Notes under the pieces: generated by a model
The model's input: only the letters and a program-made list of their open reading frames with translations
The model's database searches: none
What the model was told of the DNA's origin: nothing
Shown: in pieces, positions 56,227-64,000 of the stretch
How the letters are laid out: each line of letters starts with the position of its first letter
How positions within the stretch are numbered: the stretch's first letter is position 1
Made by a program: the position numbers and the translations under genes
Assembly: GCF_002270355.1 (NCBI RefSeq)
Contig: NZ_NJFZ01000005.1
Coordinates: forward strand, 433,501-497,500
DNA: 64,000 bases
From: Flectobacillus sp. BAB-3569
GTDB taxonomy: Bacteria; Bacteroidota; Bacteroidia; Cytophagales; Spirosomataceae
Reading direction: 5' to 3'

Positions 56227-56276
56227 TTTAGAACAAATGTTCTACGGTCAAATACTTTTAGTACATTTGTTCTAAA
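56227..56276. promoter_or_regulatory. Palindromic operator of the TetR/monooxygenase pair
   Basis: TTTAGAACAAATGTTCT (56227-56243) and AGTACATTTGTTCTAAA (56260-56276) are inverted repeats matching at 16 of 17 positions. The left half itself contains the near-palindrome AGAACA-AA-TGTTCT. The site lies 20 bp before the monooxygenase start and 50 bp before that of the regulator. Confidence 0.75.
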
Positions 56277-56296
56277 TTCTAAAAACCTTTTCAATC

Positions 56297-57439
56297 ATGA
56301 AAGTAATCATTATCGGAGCAGGTATCGGCGGACTTACTACGGCCATAGCTTTACAACAGTTAGGTCATGAAGTCATTGTCTATGAACAAAGTAGCGAAAT
56401 CAAGGCTTTGGGCGCAGGAATTGTATTGGCCGCCAATGCTATGACGGCTCTACGAAAACTAGGAATAGAACAAAAAATTATCCAAGCAGGACGAATCGTT
56501 AGTTCTTTTGAGGTAGTCGACGACCAAGGTAATGTTCTTTCGGAAGTATATGCTAATCGTTTTTTTGAAAAATATGGTATAGGAAACTTCACCATTGCTC
56601 GCTATGATTTACACCATATTTTAGCTTCTGAACTACAACAAGGAACAATTCAACTTGGCAAAAAGCTCAAAGATTTTTCTCAAAATTCTCAATCAGTATC
56701 TGTCACCTTCGAAGATGAGACACAAGTCGAAGCTGATGTGATGATAGCAGGCGATGGAATTCATTCGGTGGTGCGCAAAAAGTTACTTCCCAACAGCCGC
56801 TTACGATATTCGGGATATACCTGCTGGCGTGCGCTGGTCGATATTAGCGATATTCCTTGTGATATCAACAAAGCTTTTGAGGCTTGGGGGGCTAAAGGTC
56901 GTTTTGGATTTGTGCCCATTTCAGATACTCATGTGTATTACTTTGTGTGTATCAATGCTCCTTTAAATGACCCTCACTATCGACAATATACTCCTGCCGA
57001 TTTGGCGAAACATTTTGCCAATTATCAATTCCCTATACCTCAAATTTTATCGGCAACAACTATCAACAATTTTATGCAACATGATTTGTATGACTTGGCG
57101 CCTATTCGACGTTGGGCATTTGACAGAATTTTGTTGCTGGGTGATGCCGCTCATGCCACTACACCCAATATGGGACAAGGTGCTTGTCAGGCAATAGAGG
57201 ATGCTTTGGTGCTACAACAAATCCTAAAAGAAGAATTTGATTGGGAAAAAGTAACGAAACTTTTCGAACAAAAAAGAATAGCAAGAGTTACTAAAGTGGT
57301 CAATAACAGTTGGAATGTGGGTAAATTAGCTCAGCTCGAAAACCCTTTGTTGATAAAACTCAGAAATTGGACAATGAAGCGCACCCCCGACCGTATGCGT
57401 GACAAACAATATGAGTTTTTATATGAAATAGATTTTTAG
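56297..57439 (+). CDS. FAD-dependent monooxygenase
   Basis: Class A flavoprotein monooxygenase (380 aa), soluble. The FAD-binding Rossmann motif is VIIIGAGIGGLTTAIALQQL (residues 3-22). The second FAD/NADPH motif is MIAGDGIHSVVRK (about 150-162). The third is ILLLGDAAHATTPNMGQGAC (about 278-297), with AIEDA next. The segment YSGYTCWRALVD resembles the zeaxanthin epoxidase/HpxO/3-hydroxybenzoate hydroxylase branch. The true substrate is unknown. Divergent from a TetR regulator with a shared operator, so expression is likely induced by the substrate or a related toxic aromatic. It lacks the sequence features I associate with TetX. Confidence 0.87.
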   Translation: MKVIIIGAGIGGLTTAIALQQLGHEVIVYEQSSEIKALGAGIVLAANAMTALRKLGIEQKIIQAGRIVSSFEVVDDQGNVLSEVYANRFFEKYGIGNFTIARYDLHHILASELQQGTIQLGKKLKDFSQNSQSVSVTFEDETQVEADVMIAGDGIHSVVRKKLLPNSRLRYSGYTCWRALVDISDIPCDINKAFEAWGAKGRFGFVPISDTHVYYFVCINAPLNDPHYRQYTPADLAKHFANYQFPIPQILSATTINNFMQHDLYDLAPIRRWAFDRILLLGDAAHATTPNMGQGACQAIEDALVLQQILKEEFDWEKVTKLFEQKRIARVTKVVNNSWNVGKLAQLENPLLIKLRNWTMKRTPDRMRDKQYEFLYEIDF

Positions 57440-57573
57440 AAAAGAGATAGAATTTTCCGAAGAAATAGAAAAATTACCTTTTATCCAGAAAAAAAGACCA
57501 AAAGAAACCTTCAGAAAGCTTCGCTTGTTCTTTCCACATAGCGAAATAAAAATTCAACTATCCCAACTCTCCG

Positions 57574-58845
57574 ATGAATAAGCTGATAATAATACCTGTG
57601 GTGACTGCTATCTTTCTGGTAATAGATTATTACGTTTGGCAAGCCGTAAAGGTATCTGTACAAAATTTTTCTCAGTCGATACAACAGTCTGCTCGATATA
57701 TCTTCTGGGGTTTAACAACCCTCTCTCTGGTAGGACTTTGGTTATATAATTTTACAAATCCTGATTTGCTCGGAAAGACAATTAGAACGTGGATTATGGT
57801 AGGTATTTTTATGAATTACCTTTCAAAAATCTTTGTCGTGCTATTTTTATTAATTGATGATATCGGAAGATTGATTCGTTGGATTGTACAAAAAGTTCAG
57901 CTTTTAACCAATTCAGCACCAGTAGATGCTACGAGTGCTACACAAGGCGAGCCTATTACTCGCTCTGAGTTTTTGATGAAAACGGCTGTTATTGCAGGTA
58001 CAGTGCCTGCTGTTGCTATGACTTGGGGGATTTTGTCGGGAGCACACGATTATCGTATTCGTAAGGTAAAGTTGGCTTTGCCCAATTTGCCAAAAGAATT
58101 TGAAGGATTGACGATTGCTCAAATTTCAGATATTCACTCAGGAAGCTTTTTCAATAAAGTAGCCGTAAAAGGAGGTATCGAAATGATTCTCAACGCCAAG
58201 CCAGATATGGTATTCTTTACAGGAGACTTAGTGAATAACCAAGCCGTGGAAGTACAAGAATACATTGATTTGTTTGGGAAAGTAAAAGCCCCACTAGGCG
58301 TATTTTCAACATTAGGAAACCACGACTACGGTGATTATGTACAATGGGCTTCGTCAGCGGCTAAACAAAAAAATCTTAATAATTTGATTCATGCCCATAA
58401 AGTAATGGGATGGGATATTCTCAATGATGAAAATCGTTTTATTGAGCAAAATGGCGAAAAACTAGCGATTATTGGTGTACAAAATATCAGTGGGCAAAAT
58501 CGTTTTCATTCGTATGGTGACTTAGCCAAGGCTGTAAAAGGTACTGACGAAGCGGCTGTAAAACTTTTACTATCGCACGATCCAACGCACTGGGACAAAG
58601 AAGTAAATACTAAATACAAAGATATTGATGTGATGTTTTCGGGACACACACACGGTACACAGTTCGGTATTACGGTAGGAGATACCACTTGGTCGCCAGC
58701 GCAATATGTGTACAAACAATGGGCAGGTTTGTATGAACAAGATAATCAAAAACTCTATGTGAATCGAGGTTATGGATATTTGGGATATCCTGGGCGTGTA
58801 GGAATGCCACCAGAAATTACCGTTTTTGAATTGAAGAAAGCTTAA
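57574..58845 (+). CDS. Membrane-anchored metallophosphoesterase (YkuE-like)
   Basis: A 423-aa protein with four or five N-terminal membrane helices (about residues 3-20, 35-55, 68-95 and 128-150) and a C-terminal calcineurin-type phosphoesterase domain. Ligand motifs in order: QISDIHSGSF (about 188), FTGDLVNN (about 213), TLGNHDYGDY (about 247), LLSHDPTHW (about 330) and FSGHTHGTQFG (about 353). These match the YkuE/YaeI group, some of which hydrolyse UDP-2,3-diacylglucosamine or related lipid phosphates. Substrate here is unknown. A terminator follows. Confidence 0.9.
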   Translation: MNKLIIIPVVTAIFLVIDYYVWQAVKVSVQNFSQSIQQSARYIFWGLTTLSLVGLWLYNFTNPDLLGKTIRTWIMVGIFMNYLSKIFVVLFLLIDDIGRLIRWIVQKVQLLTNSAPVDATSATQGEPITRSEFLMKTAVIAGTVPAVAMTWGILSGAHDYRIRKVKLALPNLPKEFEGLTIAQISDIHSGSFFNKVAVKGGIEMILNAKPDMVFFTGDLVNNQAVEVQEYIDLFGKVKAPLGVFSTLGNHDYGDYVQWASSAAKQKNLNNLIHAHKVMGWDILNDENRFIEQNGEKLAIIGVQNISGQNRFHSYGDLAKAVKGTDEAAVKLLLSHDPTHWDKEVNTKYKDIDVMFSGHTHGTQFGITVGDTTWSPAQYVYKQWAGLYEQDNQKLYVNRGYGYLGYPGRVGMPPEITVFELKKA

Positions 58846-58861
58846 TAGTATGGATATATCG

Positions 58862-58896
58862 AACGATGCTGAGATTTTCTTGGCATCGTTTTTTTG
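58862..58896 (+). terminator. Rho-independent terminator
   Basis: AACGATGC (58862-58869) pairs with GCATCGTT (58883-58890), followed by TTTTT. Confidence 0.85.
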
Positions 58897-59017
58897 TAAA
58901 AACACCTTTCTTCTTTCCCCCAAAATGTCTTTTCTTACAAATATTTACCAAAATATAGATAATCCTTTGTGAACTAGAGCTTTAGCCATTGTCTTATAAA
59001 AAATAAATTCTTTGGCT

Positions 59018-59890
59018 ATGCAAAAAAATACTTTACCTTGGCTTATTGCGCTCACAGCATGGATTGCTGGTTCGACTTACTGGCATGTCTGCAAAATCAA
59101 GGAAGTTTGTGATGAACCTCTCGTAAAATCAGCTTCATCTGCAAATACCCTGACTAAACCCTCCTTTGATATTCATAATTCTGATGGTCTTTCACTCAAA
59201 GCTTCAGGCAATATCAAATTTCCTCAGTCTGGCGAGACACCCAATGTGTCGGAGGTGCAACCTCAGCTAGCGCAACTCAAAGATTATCTTGCCAAAAATC
59301 CATCGCTTCAAATGCTTTTGATTGGAAGATATGCTTCTGATGAAAAGAATAATACATCTTTTGCGAATCTGGGCATTGCCAGAGCGGAGGCATTGAAGGG
59401 TATTATCTTAGGAGAAAAAGGCAATCCACAATCCATTATAACAGATGGTCTCTTGAGCGATTCACTGTATTTTCAGGCAGATACGCTTATTGGCGGGATA
59501 GATGTGATATTTAAGCGAGTAGCATCTCAAAGTACAACTTCTTCAAACCTTGAATCTTCTCCTAATCTCACTTTATATTTCCCTTACGCTAAAACAGATT
59601 TTAGCCATTCTGAAGAAATAGATAAGAAAATAGAAGAAGTGCTAGCATTCCTCAAAGCTCGCCCAAGTCAACAAGTTACGCTAACAGGGTACACAGATAA
59701 TAAAGGCTCCGACGAACTAAACTTAAGGTTGTCTGCGCGACGAGCACAAAATGTACAAGACTTTTTTGTTCGAAGAGGACTTTCTCCAGAGCAGTTTAAA
59801 ATCGTCTCTCAAGGCAAAGCAAATCCTCAAGGCAATAACGAAACGGAAGAAGGTCGTCAAGAAAATCGCCGAGTAGTTTTATCATTTTAA
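59018..59890 (+). CDS. OmpA-domain protein with membrane anchor
   Basis: A 290-aa protein (ATG 59018; an overlapping TTG at 59012 is possible). One N-terminal membrane helix (LPWLIALTAWIAGSTYWHV) is followed by CKIKEVC. The C-terminal OmpA/MotB peptidoglycan-binding domain has TLTGYTDNKGSDELNLRLSA and the Asp and Arg contacts (RRAQNVQDFF, about residues 228-250). The middle part (LAKNPSLQMLLIGRYASDEK, then FANLGIARAEALKGII) has the outline of a second, degenerate OmpA-like domain. First of a three-gene operon with two small membrane proteins. Confidence 0.88.
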   Translation: MQKNTLPWLIALTAWIAGSTYWHVCKIKEVCDEPLVKSASSANTLTKPSFDIHNSDGLSLKASGNIKFPQSGETPNVSEVQPQLAQLKDYLAKNPSLQMLLIGRYASDEKNNTSFANLGIARAEALKGIILGEKGNPQSIITDGLLSDSLYFQADTLIGGIDVIFKRVASQSTTSSNLESSPNLTLYFPYAKTDFSHSEEIDKKIEEVLAFLKARPSQQVTLTGYTDNKGSDELNLRLSARRAQNVQDFFVRRGLSPEQFKIVSQGKANPQGNNETEEGRQENRRVVLSF

Positions 59891-59908
59891 CCCTAAATCA
59901 TTATTAAT

Positions 59909-60415
59909 ATGTTTGAGCTAAATCCTCTTTTACACGAAAATGCTTGGTGGCAACATGTAATAATGTTTGTTGGCGCTGGCGTATTAGGATATATCATCGG
60001 TTATCGAAGTGGAGAATCTAAAACTTTTCTCCAAAATCAATTAAGTAGTCTTCAATCACAATTAGAATCTTGTAAAGCAAGTCTAGTAAAATCTACCCCT
60101 ATAAATACTTCTACCATCTCAATACCTACTATTGCTCATACTTATCATACAGTGGTTGAAAAACCCGACGATTTAAAGAAAATCGAAGGCATTGGACCAA
60201 AGATTGAAGAGCTGTTGAATCAAAATGGTATTTTAACTTTCATCCAATTGAGCCAAGCATCTACGTATTTATTAAAACAAATATTACAAGAAGCAGGCCC
60301 TCGTTTTCAAATGCACGACCCCAGCACTTGGCCTCGTCAAGCCGAATTGGCTTCGGCAGGCAAATGGCAGGAACTAAAAGAATGGCAAGATATTTTAAAT
60401 AAAGGAAAAGAATAA
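59909..60415 (+). CDS. Membrane-anchored helix-hairpin-helix protein
   Basis: A 168-aa protein. One N-terminal membrane helix (HVIMFVGAGVLGYIIGYRSG, about residues 15-34) is followed by a short coiled coil (FLQNQLSSLQSQLESCKASL). The C-terminal helix-hairpin-helix domain has DDLKKIEGIGPKIEELLNQ (about 88-106), similar to proteins annotated as flap-endonuclease-like or fused to NADH dehydrogenase subunits. Such HhH domains bind DNA or other backbones, but no nuclease active site is visible. Its N-terminal architecture is shared with the next gene product. The gene is 18 bp after the OmpA gene. Confidence 0.8.
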   Translation: MFELNPLLHENAWWQHVIMFVGAGVLGYIIGYRSGESKTFLQNQLSSLQSQLESCKASLVKSTPINTSTISIPTIAHTYHTVVEKPDDLKKIEGIGPKIEELLNQNGILTFIQLSQASTYLLKQILQEAGPRFQMHDPSTWPRQAELASAGKWQELKEWQDILNKGKE

Positions 60416-60417
60416 AT

Positions 60418-60612
60418 ATGGTACTATTAGCATTAAATCCACTGTCAAAAGGTGTAGCTATTTCCGAAATGCTCATCCTTTTATTAGCAATAGCATTTGT
60501 TGGGTTTTTATTGGGTAGATGGGTAGTAAATACCCAAAATGCCTCCTTAAAAAAACAACTCGCCGATACAGCAGATGAATTAAACAACTGCCAAAAGCAA
60601 AAAAACTCCTAA
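60418..60612 (+). CDS. Small membrane protein with coiled coil
   Basis: A 64-aa protein with one membrane helix (EMLILLLAIAFVGFLLGRWV) and a following coiled coil (LKKQLADTADELNNCQKQ). The order LNPL, membrane helix, G-[FY]-[LI]-[LI]-G, coiled coil, Cys matches the N-terminus of the preceding HhH protein, suggesting a tandem duplication that lost the HhH part. The start ATG 60418 is 2 nt after the previous stop, indicating coupled translation. Function is unknown. Confidence 0.75.
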   Translation: MVLLALNPLSKGVAISEMLILLLAIAFVGFLLGRWVVNTQNASLKKQLADTADELNNCQKQKNS

Positions 60613-60626
60613 TACTTAATCACTTC

Positions 60627-60662
60627 AAAAGCGCTTTGGCAACAACACCAAGCGCTTTTTTG
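60627..60662 (+). terminator. Rho-independent terminator of the OmpA operon
   Basis: AAAAGCGCTTTGG (60627-60639) pairs with CCAAGCGCTTTT (60648-60659, one bulged base), followed by TTT. Confidence 0.8.
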
Positions 60663-60773
60663 TGCTTTATAGTGGTGTTGTTCAAGTCTTTTGACCATAA
60701 ATTCGTACTTTTGCAAAAAATTAGACATTGAGCACTGTTGACTCAATACCAATTAGTTTAACTCATTACTACT

Positions 60774-61940
60774 GTGAACCAAGAACGCTACGCACAAAGA
60801 GGTGTTTCTGCCTCAAAAGAAGACGTACACAAAGCAATCGAAAAATTAGACAAGGGACTTTTTCCAAAAGCTTTCTGTAAAATTTCGCCTGATATGTTGG
60901 GAGGCGATGAGGCTTACTGCAATATTATGCACGCTGATGGAGCAGGTACAAAATCATCGTTGGCTTACTTGTATTGGAAAGAAACAGGTGATATTTCTGT
61001 TTGGGGAGGTATTGCCCAAGACGCTGTGGTAATGAATACCGATGACCTAATTTGTGTGGGAGCAATAGACAATATGTTGTTGTCTAGTACAATTGGTCGT
61101 AACAAAAACCTTATTCCAGGTGAAGTAATCGCTGAAATCATTAACGGAACAGAGGAGGTTCTCCAAATGCTTCGTGACAATGGTATCGGTATCTGGAGTA
61201 CAGGTGGCGAAACTGCCGATGTAGGTGATTTGGTTCGTACCATTATCGTTGACTCTACGGTAGTGGCTCGTATGAAACGTGATGATGTTATCTCAAATCA
61301 TACAATTCAAGCAGGAGATGTTATCGTAGGTCTTGAATCTTTTGGTCAAGCTACTTACGAAAATAGCTATAATGGCGGTATGGGAAGTAATGGCCTTACT
61401 TCTGCACGTCATGATGTATTAGGACATTATTTGGCCGATAAATATACTGAAAGTTTTGACCCAGCTGTTCCTGAATCTTTAGTTTACAGCGGTTCAAAAT
61501 CATTGACAGAGGCTGTTGAAGGTACACCACTCAACGTAGGACAATTGATTTTATCTCCAACTCGTACTTACGCACCTGTAGTAAAAGCAATGTTGAAAGA
61601 GCTTCGCTCTGCCATTCATGGGATGGTACACTGCTCGGGTGGAGCCCAAACAAAAGTGTTACACTTTATCGATAATCTTCATATTATCAAAGATAACCTT
61701 TTTGAACTACCTCCATTGTTCAAGCTGATTCAGCAAGAAAGTGGCACCGATTATAAAGAAATGTACAAAGTTTTCAACATGGGACACCGTCTTGAAGTAT
61801 ATGTACAACCTCAGTATGCCCAAACAATCATTGACATTTCGAAATCATTTGGAATCAATGCTCAAATTATTGGTCGTGTAGAAGGTGCTGAACAAAAGCA
61901 AGTAACAATTCAGTCTCCTTACGGTGAATTTGTTTATTAG
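60774..61940 (+). CDS. purM: Phosphoribosylformylglycinamidine cyclo-ligase (AIR synthase)
   Basis: PurM-type AIR synthase (388 aa, the longer Bacteroidota form), which makes aminoimidazole ribotide in purine synthesis. RYAQRGVSASKEDVHKAI at the N-terminus is the family start. MHADGAGTKSSLAYLYWKET and DAVVMNTDDLICVGA form the ATP/Mg site. GMGSNGLTSARHDVLGHYLA and HGMVHCSGGAQTKVLHFID complete the two-domain fold. The start is GTG 60774. A TACTTTTG box at 60696-60703 may be its promoter, but the -33 spacing is poor. Confidence 0.93.
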   Translation: MNQERYAQRGVSASKEDVHKAIEKLDKGLFPKAFCKISPDMLGGDEAYCNIMHADGAGTKSSLAYLYWKETGDISVWGGIAQDAVVMNTDDLICVGAIDNMLLSSTIGRNKNLIPGEVIAEIINGTEEVLQMLRDNGIGIWSTGGETADVGDLVRTIIVDSTVVARMKRDDVISNHTIQAGDVIVGLESFGQATYENSYNGGMGSNGLTSARHDVLGHYLADKYTESFDPAVPESLVYSGSKSLTEAVEGTPLNVGQLILSPTRTYAPVVKAMLKELRSAIHGMVHCSGGAQTKVLHFIDNLHIIKDNLFELPPLFKLIQQESGTDYKEMYKVFNMGHRLEVYVQPQYAQTIIDISKSFGINAQIIGRVEGAEQKQVTIQSPYGEFVY

Positions 61941-62026
61941 TAAAAAAATATTAGCTAGGAGTAAAGAGTGAAAAATGATAAGCTTTTAAAAAGACTTTAT
62001 TATTGAAACTCCCATCTCTACAATAT

Positions 62027-62068
62027 TATAATAGGGAGTAAAGGGCAAAGCTTTTACTCCCTATTATA
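62027..62068 (+). terminator. Perfect 16-bp hairpin after purM
   Basis: TATAATAGGGAGTAAA (62027-62042) is the exact reverse complement of 62053-62068. It sits about 90 bp after purM and 100 bp before yjjG. Its inner part, GCTTTTACTCCCT (62050-62062), recurs at 62915-62927 after yjjG. Confidence 0.65.
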
Positions 62069-62167
62069 TTATATGGTATCTAGCTTTGAGAAATGTAATG
62101 AAAAGGTAATTCGGGTAAAACAAAAGTTTAATCTTTAAACCCGAAGACCAAATCCAACCATCACAAC

Positions 62168-62857
62168 ATGTACAAGCATATCTTTTTCGATTTAGATCAT
62201 ACATTGTGGGATCACCATTATAATTCAAAACTCGCATTAGGCGAAGTTTTTGAGTTATTTCAACTTCAAGAAATTGGTATTCCCTCGATTGAACAGTTTT
62301 ACCATAAATTTAATGAGGTCAATCACAAACTTTGGTTAGATTACGAAAGAAGTAAAATCTCACAAGCCGAACTTCGTCATATTCGTTTTCGTCAGGTTTT
62401 TTCTCAACTAGGCGTCAACAATCATGATTCATGCGATCAAGTTTCGGATACCTATTTGGATATTTCTCCTAAAAAGCCTCACCTTTTACCTTATACCAAA
62501 GAGATTCTTGATTATCTCAGCCCAAAGTACCCATTACACATTATCACGAATGGCTTTAACGAAATCCAAGATGTGAAAATGAATAGCGGAGGAATCAAAC
62601 ATTATTTCAAACATATTATTACTTCTCAAAATTCTGGACACAAAAAACCAGATCCAGAGATTTTTCATTATGCTCTCGAGCAAGTAGGTGCCAAGCCTCG
62701 CGAGTGTTTAATGATTGGGGATACATTCTATACAGATGTGCTGGGAGCAATGCAAGTAGGAATTGATGCGGTTTTCTTTAATCCCAACGATCAACGTCAT
62801 GTCGAACGCCCTACTTACGAAATCAAGCATTTGAGTGAGTTGAAGAAAATACTCTAG
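62168..62857 (+). CDS. YjjG-type HAD-family nucleotidase
   Basis: HAD-superfamily hydrolase (229 aa) of the YjjG group, which dephosphorylates (non-canonical) pyrimidine nucleotides. Motif I is HIFFDLDHTLWDHHYN (residues about 4-19), with nucleophile Asp9 and acid/base Asp11. Motif II is IITNGFNEIQ, motif III Lys in SGHKKPDPEIF and motif IV MIGDTFYTDVLGA. A helical cap lies between motifs I and II. It may clear mutagenic nucleotides. It is flanked by two copies of a 13-nt intergenic repeat. Confidence 0.88.
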   Translation: MYKHIFFDLDHTLWDHHYNSKLALGEVFELFQLQEIGIPSIEQFYHKFNEVNHKLWLDYERSKISQAELRHIRFRQVFSQLGVNNHDSCDQVSDTYLDISPKKPHLLPYTKEILDYLSPKYPLHIITNGFNEIQDVKMNSGGIKHYFKHIITSQNSGHKKPDPEIFHYALEQVGAKPRECLMIGDTFYTDVLGAMQVGIDAVFFNPNDQRHVERPTYEIKHLSELKKIL

Positions 62858-62941
62858 AAAGGAAATAACAAATGATAGGGAATAAAAACTGATGGAATCA
62901 TTATAAAAGAAGAGGCTTTTACTCCCTTGAACACAAAAAAA

Positions 62942-63559
62942 TTAAAATAACGATAATTGAGAGTGATCATCTTCAGCTACAAAAAGCTTTTTGTCCCTAA
63001 TTTGCTTGCGATGGCTATTCACAAAATCACTAAAAGCATCTATTTCTTTATATAGCTCCGAAAAATTATAGCTATCAATATGATAACTTTCGACATATAC
63101 TTCCGAAAAGTCGGTTATCACATAATCCAACGTTTTGATACCATAATTTTGTAACCCCAATAAATACAAGTTCTGGTGATTGTACTCAAACTTAGGTCCT
63201 GTGTATACTCTTGTGCTTTTTAGGTCTATTGCCTTATTATTACCAAGTATATCCACATATCCATATATAAGACAATCTTTATAGCGCGTTTCAGTGTAAA
63301 CTTGGGTTTTATATCTAGGAGGTAAAAGCGCTCTTGTCTTTTCTATCACATATTCAGAAAACATCTCTTCATTGGCGCCCGTCGTAATAGCCTTTTCAAA
63401 ATCAATTCCTTTTTGTTGCGCTTCGGTTGTTGGGCGAGGCACACGATTAATCCTATCTAACATTTCCTGAAGATCAACCATCAGATTTCCCTCTGAGTTA
63501 GTTTTTTCATGTAAAAACAAAGAAAATGTATTTAAAAGGGTCGGATAAACGCGAATCAT
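62942..63559 (-). CDS. PD-(D/E)XK nuclease-like protein
   Basis: A 205-aa soluble protein that resembles the PD-(D/E)XK nuclease superfamily. QKGIDFEKAI (about residues 45-54) fits the first helix acidic position. LIYGYVDILGNNKAIDLKST (about 92-111) fits the core D-x(n)-(D/E)-x-K arrangement (Asp in YVDIL, Asp and Lys in AIDLKS). A Gln-containing helix follows (NHQNLYLLGLQNYG), similar to RecB-type QxxxY. The start is ATG 63559 (MIRVYPTLL). The longer frame from 63637 adds 26 hydrophobic residues. The gene lies alone downstream of a ferredoxin gene. Activity and biological role are unknown. Confidence 0.65.
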   Translation of the reverse strand: MIRVYPTLLNTFSLFLHEKTNSEGNLMVDLQEMLDRINRVPRPTTEAQQKGIDFEKAITTGANEEMFSEYVIEKTRALLPPRYKTQVYTETRYKDCLIYGYVDILGNNKAIDLKSTRVYTGPKFEYNHQNLYLLGLQNYGIKTLDYVITDFSEVYVESYHIDSYNFSELYKEIDAFSDFVNSHRKQIRDKKLFVAEDDHSQLSLF

Positions 63560-63622
63560 AATAAAAGCGTCAAAAGACTTTAGAAATGGAAAATTGAGAT
63601 ATTCTATAAAATTGATGAAAAG

Positions 63623-63662
63623 TATAAAGTGATTCAAGAAAACTTTCTTAAATCACTTTATA
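63623..63662. terminator. Hairpin between the ferredoxin and nuclease genes
   Basis: TATAAAGTGATT (63623-63634) pairs perfectly with 63651-63662, and AAGAAA/TTTCTT continues the stem after one mismatch. On the minus strand it is followed by CTTTTC, so it probably terminates the ferredoxin gene. Confidence 0.7.
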
Positions 63663-63683
63663 GCTGTCGACATTGCATCTATA

Positions 63684-63986
63684 CTATGCAATCACCAAGC
63701 GCTCTACTACTTTATCGTTTACTAGATGGCTTTCTACTATTTCAGGAATGTCAGATAATTCTACATTACCATAAAATACACCTTCAGGATATACCACCAT
63801 CGAAGGGCCAAATGCACATACATCTAAGCAACCCGCTTTCTGCGCACGGATTTCAAGATTAAGACCTTTTTCTTTTAGCTCATCTTTAAGAGCGTTTACC
63901 AATGCCATGCCTCTTTCTTCTCCACAACATTTTTTAGGAGCAGGCTTTACGTTTGTACAAACAAACACGTGCTTTTTGTATTTCAT
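63684..63986 (-). CDS. Thioredoxin-fold [2Fe-2S] ferredoxin
   Basis: Soluble 100-aa [2Fe-2S] protein of the thioredoxin-like ferredoxin family, related to NuoE-type domains and Azotobacter Shethna FeSI-type proteins. KHVFVCTNVKP and KKCCGEERGMALV carry the first cysteines. KAGCLDVCAFGPSMVVYPEG carries the second pair (about residues 53-72), so the four cluster cysteines are present. I use ATG 63986 (MKYKKHVFVC). A TTG at 63995 is near the window edge and less likely. It may supply electrons to an unidentified oxidoreductase. Confidence 0.9.
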   Translation of the reverse strand: MKYKKHVFVCTNVKPAPKKCCGEERGMALVNALKDELKEKGLNLEIRAQKAGCLDVCAFGPSMVVYPEGVFYGNVELSDIPEIVESHLVNDKVVERLVIA

Positions 63987-64000
63987 AAATAACAATGAGT

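Noticed and set aside
56297..57439. TetX-like tetracycline-inactivating monooxygenase
   Set aside because: The motifs (YSGYTCWRALVD, GDGIHSVVR) point to the zeaxanthin epoxidase/HpxO branch rather than TetX. Being next to a TetR regulator is not evidence for tetracycline.
60680..60703. TTTG and TACTTTTG before purM as a promoter
   Set aside because: The two boxes are only 12 bp apart instead of about 18-21. Only the TACTTTTG box remains plausible.

Overview
The window comes from a moderately AT-rich member of the phylum Bacteroidota, most likely the order Cytophagales. Four observations support this. Promoters match the Bacteroidota pattern TTTG, about 20 bp, TAnnTTTG. Shine-Dalgarno sequences are essentially absent. 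An alternative complex III operon is fused to a cytochrome oxidase operon. Bacteroidota-type families such as DUF3467 and the large AIR synthase are present. A genus cannot be assigned from the sequence alone.

Layout. 1-13.4 kb holds the ribosomal/RNA polymerase block rplK(partial)-rplA-rplJ-rplL-rpoB-rpoC. It is broken twice: by an inverted DoxX-like gene between rplL and rpoB, and by a 548-residue polytopic membrane protein gene between rpoB and rpoC. 13.6-20.4 kb holds a DUF3467 gene and a hexuronate catabolism group (tagaturonate reductase, KDG kinase, mannonate dehydratase). Interspersed with these is a divergent MocR-type regulator/flavin-fold protein pair. 20.6-23.3 kb has a secreted purple acid phosphatase-like enzyme, rpsL-rpsG (without fusA) and tRNA-Cys. 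A roughly 1 kb stretch without genes follows.

24.3-41.5 kb is a single respiratory region: alternative complex III (actA-B-C-D-E-F), cytochrome c oxidase subunits II, I, III, III-like and IV, heme A and heme O synthases, a Sco copper chaperone, a DUF420 membrane protein and a small cysteine-motif membrane protein. Together these take electrons from menaquinol through cytochrome c to oxygen. Most of the larger intergenic gaps contain a clear RNA hairpin. ActF is split into two frames by what looks like one missing A in an A-run.

41.6-45.3 kb: murI, then an ECF sigma factor, a single-pass membrane protein that may be its anti-sigma partner, and an outer-membrane beta-barrel-like protein. 45.4-48.5 kb: tRNA-Tyr, tRNA-Gly, tRNA-Thr, tuf, tRNA-Trp, secE, nusG. 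This is the block that normally leads directly into rplK, but here it lies about 46 kb away and ends in its own terminator. 48.5-64 kb: an MscS channel, a very large alpha-2-macroglobulin lipoprotein with a thioester, a TetR/FAD-monooxygenase divergent pair with a clear palindromic operator, a membrane metallophosphoesterase, an OmpA/HhH/small-membrane-protein operon, the AIR synthase gene purM, a YjjG-type HAD phosphatase, a PD-(D/E)XK nuclease-like protein and a thioredoxin-fold ferredoxin.

I found no CRISPR array, transposase, integrase, prophage or recognisable defence island. The most notable features are alterations of normally rigid core operons, the ActF frame break, systematic intercistronic hairpins in the respiratory operon and a few uncharacterised membrane proteins.
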